The notes beneath the pieces were generated by a model. It was not told the origin of the DNA. It did not search any database and was given only the letters and a program-made list of their open reading frames with translations. The translations under genes and the position numbers were made by a program. This document shows positions 60,178 through 64,000 of a stretch of 64,000 nt of DNA, in pieces (within the stretch, counting starts at the first letter, position 1; every line of letters starts with the position of its first letter). The stretch comes from Octadecabacter sp. SW4 (GTDB lineage Bacteria > Pseudomonadota > Alphaproteobacteria > Rhodobacterales > Rhodobacteraceae), in contig NZ_CP042820.1 of NCBI RefSeq assembly GCF_008065155.1, positions 1 through 64,000 on the forward strand. Direction: 5' to 3'.

Positions 60178-60650
60178 TGCCGCTTGATGTTGTCGTCATC
60201 GGATGCGGCAACCCAAACCGAAGCGACGACGGCGTCGGTCCGCATCTCATCGCTCAAATGCGCGAAAACGGCGTGCCGGAGCACACTCGCATATTCGACG
60301 GCGGAACCGACGGGATGTCGGTCATGTACAGCGCACGCGGCGCCACGCATCTGATCATTGTCGATGCCCGGGTCCCCGAAGGGTCGCCGGGCACCATTTA
60401 TGAGGTTCCTGGAGAGGTTCTGGAAGCACCGCCCAACAACAGCCTGAACCTGCATGATTTCAGGTGGGATCATGCGCTTTACGCAGGACGCCGTATCTAT
60501 GGTGATGCGTTTCCCAAGACGACATCGGTGCTGTTGATCGAGGCCGCGACGCTGGAGCTTGGGTTAGGCCTGAGCGACGAGGTTTCTCGCGCGGCGCGGA
60601 CGGTTGAGTGCCGCATTCGGGACCTGATCGATACGTGGTCGGAGGCATGA
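60177..60650 (+). CDS. hupW: hydrogenase maturation protease
   Basis: A 157-residue endopeptidase of the HybD/HoxM/HupW family. Motifs are VVVIGCGNPNRSDDGVGPHL (nickel-sensing Asp in SDDGVG), FDGGTDGM and HLIIVDAR, with NLHDFRWDHAL later. It cuts the C-terminal tail of the large subunit once nickel is in place. The start at 60177 overlaps the previous stop. Presence in the operon ensures a matched protease for the 16-residue HupL tail. Confidence 0.92.
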   Translation: MPLDVVVIGCGNPNRSDDGVGPHLIAQMRENGVPEHTRIFDGGTDGMSVMYSARGATHLIIVDARVPEGSPGTIYEVPGEVLEAPPNNSLNLHDFRWDHALYAGRRIYGDAFPKTTSVLLIEAATLELGLGLSDEVSRAARTVECRIRDLIDTWSEA

Positions 60651-60967
60651 GCACGATCGCGATCAGGGATGGTGCGATCTATCTGCCTTGCGCCGTGGTG
60701 GACACCTATTTCCGCGGCATTGATGCGGTCATCGTACTGATCCAACAGGATGAATTATTGGTGATGCCCGTGCATCAGGCAACCGCCGGAGGGTGCCTTT
60801 TGAAGGTCCGGAATGCTGCAGGTGATCGGGTGGTTCAGGCCCGTGATGTTTTCCAGGATCAAGACCTTCTGGACTTTGCAACCGACAGCCTGACCGTCGC
60901 GTGGCAGGCCAGCAAAGGGGCGCTTTGTGCAGAATTGAAGCCGGATCAGCGCGGCGAGGATGTGTAA
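60647..60967 (+). CDS. hypothetical protein of the hydrogenase operon
   Basis: A 106-residue protein: MSTIAIRDGAIYLPCAVVDT then YFRGIDAVIVLIQQDELLVM and GGCLLKVRNAAGDRVVQARD. Mostly beta in pattern, soluble, two cysteines. It overlaps the protease stop in ATGA, so it is tightly coupled to the hydrogenase genes. I do not recognise the family. A 104-bp gap follows, the widest inside the downstream part of the operon. Confidence 0.6.
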   Translation: MSTIAIRDGAIYLPCAVVDTYFRGIDAVIVLIQQDELLVMPVHQATAGGCLLKVRNAAGDRVVQARDVFQDQDLLDFATDSLTVAWQASKGALCAELKPDQRGEDV

Positions 60968-61071
60968 ACTAAGTTTTCTATAAACCAAGTAAGTTGACAG
61001 CGCCCGCTTTGAGTGCTTTTCTCGGTCGAACACAGAAATCGAACCAGATTCGATTCGAGGGAGAAACCGGT

Positions 61072-62073
61072 TTGACGAATATCAGTCGTGCTCAGCAGCA
61101 GGTGCAGGCGGCCATGACCGCGGTCGAAACGGCTGCGGCGACGCAGGCCGAAAAGGCCGAGATGCTGATGGAAATCGCGATGGGGCTTCAGCAGAAACCC
61201 GAACGTGCCGAAGACATCTTTGCTGCCGTGGATCTCTACAAACTTGCCATGGATCTTGCGCCGGAAGGCGAAGTTCTGGGGGTCGCCCGCATTCGTGCGC
61301 GTATGGCCACAGCGCTGATGGCCGTGCCCGCCGAAGATGCGACGCAGCTAAAGGAAGCGAAATCCGAAATAGAGATCGCGCTTGCAACCCTGACTGCGGA
61401 AGGGTCGGACGCCGAAGTGGCCGAAGCCGAAATGAACCTTGGTCTGATCTGCCAGACACTTGCGGGCATGCATCTCTTGCCGATCCAACCTGCCATCAGC
61501 GCCTATCAGCGGTCGCTCAGGACCTTCGACAAGACCAACTACCCCAAGGAATTCGCGGTCCTGCAAAGCAACCTGGCCACGGCGTTCCTGTCCATGCCGT
61601 TCACCGACCAGTCCGGGAAGATGCGCGAGGCGCTGGCAGTGCAGGCCTTTGAAGAGGCGTTGACGGTCGTCAACCTGATAGACCATCCCAACGAATACGC
61701 GATGCTGCAAAACAACCTTGGCAACGCGCTGCAGTACGTGTCCTCGTCTCACCGGGTGGAAAACGGATATCGCGCTCTAGAGGCTTATGATGAGGCGCTC
61801 AAGGTGCGCACCATCCGCGACATGCCCGAAGAATATGCCAACACCATCGCGAACAAAGCCAATTGCCTGTCGAACCTGCCGGACGATCCGCAAAATCCCG
61901 ACGGCGGCAACTTTGGCAACCTGACCGAAGCGGTGCGTCTGCTGGAAGAAGCGCGCGGCGTATTCGCCAAGCGCGGGGCCGGCGAAAAGGCACAAGCAGT
62001 AAGCGAAGCCATTGCCGAACTGAACGCGGCCCTTGGCCCATCAACAATTCTGGAACGGAGCGGATTACAATGA
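61072..62073 (+). CDS. TPR-repeat protein of the hydrogenase operon
   Basis: A 333-residue helical-repeat protein. TPR-like units follow one another, for example around AISAYQRSLRTFDKTNYPKE, EFAVLQSNLATAFLSMPF, AFEEALTVVNLIDHPNEYAM and RALEAYDEALKVRTIRDMPE. The start is a TTG at 61072 with GAGGGAG 9 bases upstream; a TTG at 60994 is possible but lies in the presumed promoter region. TPR proteins accompany group 2a hydrogenases in actinobacteria and nitrifiers, where they may serve as assembly or docking platforms. Confidence 0.8.
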   Translation: MTNISRAQQQVQAAMTAVETAAATQAEKAEMLMEIAMGLQQKPERAEDIFAAVDLYKLAMDLAPEGEVLGVARIRARMATALMAVPAEDATQLKEAKSEIEIALATLTAEGSDAEVAEAEMNLGLICQTLAGMHLLPIQPAISAYQRSLRTFDKTNYPKEFAVLQSNLATAFLSMPFTDQSGKMREALAVQAFEEALTVVNLIDHPNEYAMLQNNLGNALQYVSSSHRVENGYRALEAYDEALKVRTIRDMPEEYANTIANKANCLSNLPDDPQNPDGGNFGNLTEAVRLLEEARGVFAKRGAGEKAQAVSEAIAELNAALGPSTILERSGLQ

Positions 62074-62089
62074 TGAATGGAGAATACAG

Positions 62090-62284
62090 TTGAGCGCTAT
62101 AGTCGTAATTTTGGCCCTGGTCGCCGGCCTGGCCGCCGCCTTGGGTGCAGGGGCCTTGTCGGGTCTGCGCATCGGTAAAGATGCACTGGGCGCAGAGCTG
62201 GCCGCCTATATGGGCGCGCTTTACGGCGGGCTTGCAGGTGGCGGCGCAGTTGTCGTGACCACGCTTGTTCTTTTGCTGATCTAG
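62090..62284 (+). CDS. very small membrane protein 1
   Basis: A 64-residue protein starting with TTG at 62090 (GGAG 7 bases upstream). Two hydrophobic segments, SAIVVILALVAGLAAALGAG and YGGLAGGGAVVVTTLVLLLI, flank a short polar turn with GLRIGKDALGAEL. Both helices are Gly/Ala-rich, favouring tight helix packing. It lies 16 bp after the TPR gene and 9 bp before the next small gene. It is a candidate membrane anchor or quinone-site subunit for the otherwise soluble hydrogenase. Confidence 0.65.
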   Translation: MSAIVVILALVAGLAAALGAGALSGLRIGKDALGAELAAYMGALYGGLAGGGAVVVTTLVLLLI

Positions 62285-62293
62285 GAGGTCGCC

Positions 62294-62515
62294 ATGCTGG
62301 GAATGGCCATGAATTCTGCAAAACTGTTTTTTGCAGGCAAGCTTTTCAAAGACAACAAAACCGTGGTCCGACAGTTGATGATGGGGGCTGGCGCCGGCGT
62401 GATCGCCGGTATCGTCATCGGGTTGTTTGCACCGATCTGGGTGGCAGCCATCGCCGCAGGCGCTGTAAGCGGCGCTGTGCAGCCTGTGTTGTTCAAAGAT
62501 CTGAAATACGCATAA
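62294..62515 (+). CDS. very small membrane protein 2
   Basis: A 73-residue protein, MLGMAMNSAKLFFAGKLFKD then a glycine-zipper helix LMMGAGAGVIAGIVIGLF and a second helix WVAAIAAGAVSGAVQPVLF. The N-terminal helix is amphipathic with basic residues. GGAGG is 5 bases before the ATG. It sits between the first small membrane protein and the NifU-Rieske gene, and the two small proteins probably assemble together in the membrane. Confidence 0.7.
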   Translation: MLGMAMNSAKLFFAGKLFKDNKTVVRQLMMGAGAGVIAGIVIGLFAPIWVAAIAAGAVSGAVQPVLFKDLKYA

Positions 62516-62518
62516 GCA

Positions 62519-63388
62519 ATGCCGGATGCCGCATCTCTTGAAGGCGAAGAGCCGACTCTGGATCGCCTGATCGGCGATCTGAAGGCGCTTGAAATGCTGG
62601 CAGACGGCTGGGATGAGGCGGCCCGCAACGGAGCCCATGCAAGGGCTGAAGCCGTAGATGCATTGAACAAGGAGGCGTTCCGACGGTTGATCGGAGCGCT
62701 TAAGGACAACCCAGAGTTTGGCAACGCCCTGAAAGAGGCGGCCCGGGATGAAGTGGTCTACGCCGTGTTGCGCCGCCACGGGATATTGCGGCCATCGCTC
62801 TACGAACGGGTCGAGGCGGCGCTGGAAACGGTGCGCCCGAGCCTGGTCAGCCATGGCGGCGATGCCGAGGTCGCTGCGGTCGAAGGCAAGCGCGCAGAAA
62901 TTCGGTTTCTGGGTGCCTGTGATGGGTGCCCGGCGTCACAACTGACGTTCTATGCGGGTGTCAAAAAGGCCATTCAGGATCAGGTTCCCGAGATCACCGA
63001 AGTGAAACAGGCCAAGGGTCTGGGCGGTGGCGGGTCGGACGGCGTTCAGTTCACGTCGCCCTTTGCAAATTACGGCGACAACGAGTGGACAACGGCGCTG
63101 CCGCTGGATGATCTGGCCGATGGCGAAACGCGCTTTATCGACATCGACACTCATTCAGTGATCATCACCCGCTTTGCCGACAAGGTAAGCTGCTTCAAGA
63201 ATGCATGCGCCCATATGGGCCTTGAGATGACCCAAGGCGATATCATCGAGACGATCCTGTCCTGCCCGCATCACGGGTTTCGATATGCGCTTGAGAGTGG
63301 CGAGTGTTTGACTGCTCCCGAGGTGCAATTGCAGCCGCACGCGGTGCGGGTCAAAGGCCCCAATATCGAAGTGAGGATTATCGCGTGA
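62519..63388 (+). CDS. NifU C-terminal / Rieske [2Fe-2S] fusion protein
   Basis: A 289-residue fusion. Residues 1-90 are helical and unrecognised. Residues 93-165 match the NifU C-terminal (Nfu) domain with Cys134 and Cys137 (GACDGCPAS), which can carry or pass on an Fe-S cluster. Residues 185-289 are a Rieske domain with Cys230-x-His232 (CAHMG) and Cys249-x2-His252 (CPHHG), binding a [2Fe-2S] cluster. It starts 3 bp after the small membrane gene and overlaps the NHL gene. Likely roles are electron transfer and cluster delivery for the hydrogenase. Confidence 0.88.
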   Translation: MPDAASLEGEEPTLDRLIGDLKALEMLADGWDEAARNGAHARAEAVDALNKEAFRRLIGALKDNPEFGNALKEAARDEVVYAVLRRHGILRPSLYERVEAALETVRPSLVSHGGDAEVAAVEGKRAEIRFLGACDGCPASQLTFYAGVKKAIQDQVPEITEVKQAKGLGGGGSDGVQFTSPFANYGDNEWTTALPLDDLADGETRFIDIDTHSVIITRFADKVSCFKNACAHMGLEMTQGDIIETILSCPHHGFRYALESGECLTAPEVQLQPHAVRVKGPNIEVRIIA

Positions 63389-64000
63389 AAGTCTCGCTGT
63401 CCCGCTCGTTCAGCCCGCAAAAGGCGCCCGGCACCATAACCCCCGGTGCGCCGTTGTTGGGTGGGCAGGGCGCCCGCGTCATTTTGGGCAGCGACGGCGG
63501 TTCACTTGTACAGGCGATCACGCCCGCGCCGCACCTGATGTTCGGGCCGCGCGGCGTGTGCCTGCATCCGGACGGCTCGCTTTGGGTGTCAGACACGGGG
63601 CATCACCGGGTGCTGGGATGGAAAACCGTCCCGACAAATGACGACACACCTGCCGATATTCTTTTGGGTCAGCCCGACTTTGGCCGCGAGGGCCGAAACG
63701 CCAAGGGCCCGGTGGCTGCGAACACCGTGAATGTGCCGACCGGGATCGTTGCATTTCGGGGTGGGCTGGCCGTGGCCGACCCGTGGAACCACCGCGTGCT
63801 GATCTGGCGCGAAACGCCCACCGGTCCCGACCACGAGGCTGATATCATTCTTGGTCAGCCTGACGCCCACAGCGCACTGGCAAATTTGGGTCTGTCGCAT
63901 GCGCGCGCTGATACGATGCACTGGCCTTACGGGGTCTCGGCGGATGGCAATCGGTTGATCGTATGCGACACCGGAAACCGCCGTGTGCTGATCTGGGACG
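63385..64000 (+). CDS. NHL-repeat beta-propeller protein (partial, runs off the window)
   Basis: Open from GTG at 63385, overlapping the preceding stop in GTGA, to the window end (205 codons seen). Repeats of the NHL type recur: GPRGVCLHPDGSLWVSDTGH then HRVLGWK, GIVAFRGGLAVADPWNHRV and PYGVSADGNRLIVCDTGNRR, each followed by ADIILGQPD-like spacers. These are blades of a beta propeller. NHL proteins are a known companion of group 2a hydrogenase operons; the partner or ligand is unknown. Earlier blades are complete; the C-terminus is missing. Confidence 0.85.
   Translation, partial: MKVSLSRSFSPQKAPGTITPGAPLLGGQGARVILGSDGGSLVQAITPAPHLMFGPRGVCLHPDGSLWVSDTGHHRVLGWKTVPTNDDTPADILLGQPDFGREGRNAKGPVAANTVNVPTGIVAFRGGLAVADPWNHRVLIWRETPTGPDHEADIILGQPDAHSALANLGLSHARADTMHWPYGVSADGNRLIVCDTGNRRVLIWD

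Noticed and set aside
61799..62854. Minus-strand open frame of 351 codons
   Set aside because: Covers four plus-strand hydrogenase-operon genes with sensible starts and overlaps; no recognisable domain.
1..64000. CRISPR array or tRNA/rRNA genes
   Set aside because: No regularly spaced direct repeats and no sequence resembling tRNA or rRNA was noticed by eye on either strand.

Overview
This window looks like a large, GC-rich accessory replicon (plasmid or chromid) of an alphaproteobacterium, most likely of the order Rhodobacterales. The strongest evidence is a complete repABC replication and partition cassette (41.7-45.6 kb). Supporting evidence is the typical plasmid backbone genes (ArdC-like antirestriction protein, large ParB-like protein, DUF3768 protein, two toxin-antitoxin pairs, several resolvases) and a dense set of mobile elements: two Tn3-family transposons, IS3, ISKra4-type and IS110-family elements, and IS21 and IS66 remnants. 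No rRNA, tRNA or CRISPR array was seen.

Layout. 1-2.9 kb: the tnpA end of a Tn3-family transposon. 3.0-7.5 kb: an HxlR-controlled electrophile or quinone-stress type module (LLM oxidoreductase, GST, NmrA/QorB-like reductase, DODA-type dioxygenase, DoxX protein, divergent HxlR). 7.5-9.25 kb: IS21 remnant and a complete IS3 element. 9.3-14.8 kb: an RND efflux operon with its TetR regulator, plus a second TetR gene. 15.0-17.7 kb: a second HxlR/dioxygenase/NmrA module paralogous to the first, with a DUF5519-like gene. 17.9-21.8 kb: an ISKra4-type element abutting the remnant of a different plasmid replicon (RepA tail, ParA, ribbon-helix-helix protein, BrnTA, resolvase). 22.1-27.0 kb: a HlyD/ABC-2 exporter operon of YbhGFSR type. 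27.0-32.2 kb: IS66 remnant and a second Tn3-family transposon, which truncates a copper-chaperone gene. 32.5-37.0 kb: heavy-metal genes (LspA, CDF transporter, zinc-ribbon protein, ZntA/CadA-type ATPase behind a MerR-type promoter). 37.5-40.9 kb: winged-helix protein, serine recombinase, DUF4143 ATPase. 41.5-45.6 kb: repABC with two parS-like palindromes. 45.9-47.3 kb: IS110-family element. 47.5-54.2 kb: plasmid maintenance and antirestriction genes and PrlF-YhaV. 54.8-64 kb: a [NiFe]-hydrogenase locus running off the window.

The hydrogenase locus is the most interesting region. The small subunit has no Tat signal and resembles group 2a (cyanobacterial HupSL / mycobacterial Huc type). It is followed by the large subunit, two paralogous small four-cysteine proteins, a maturation protease, an unknown protein, a TPR protein, two very small membrane proteins, a NifU-Rieske fusion and an NHL-repeat protein. 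Several junctions overlap by 1-4 bases, so these probably act as one H2-oxidation and electron-transfer system. The upstream HupR-like activator has an altered sigma-54 contact loop and a degenerate receiver.

Three genes between 15.9 and 25.2 kb are each broken by a single missing G or C in a homopolymer. These may be sequencing errors rather than real pseudogenes.
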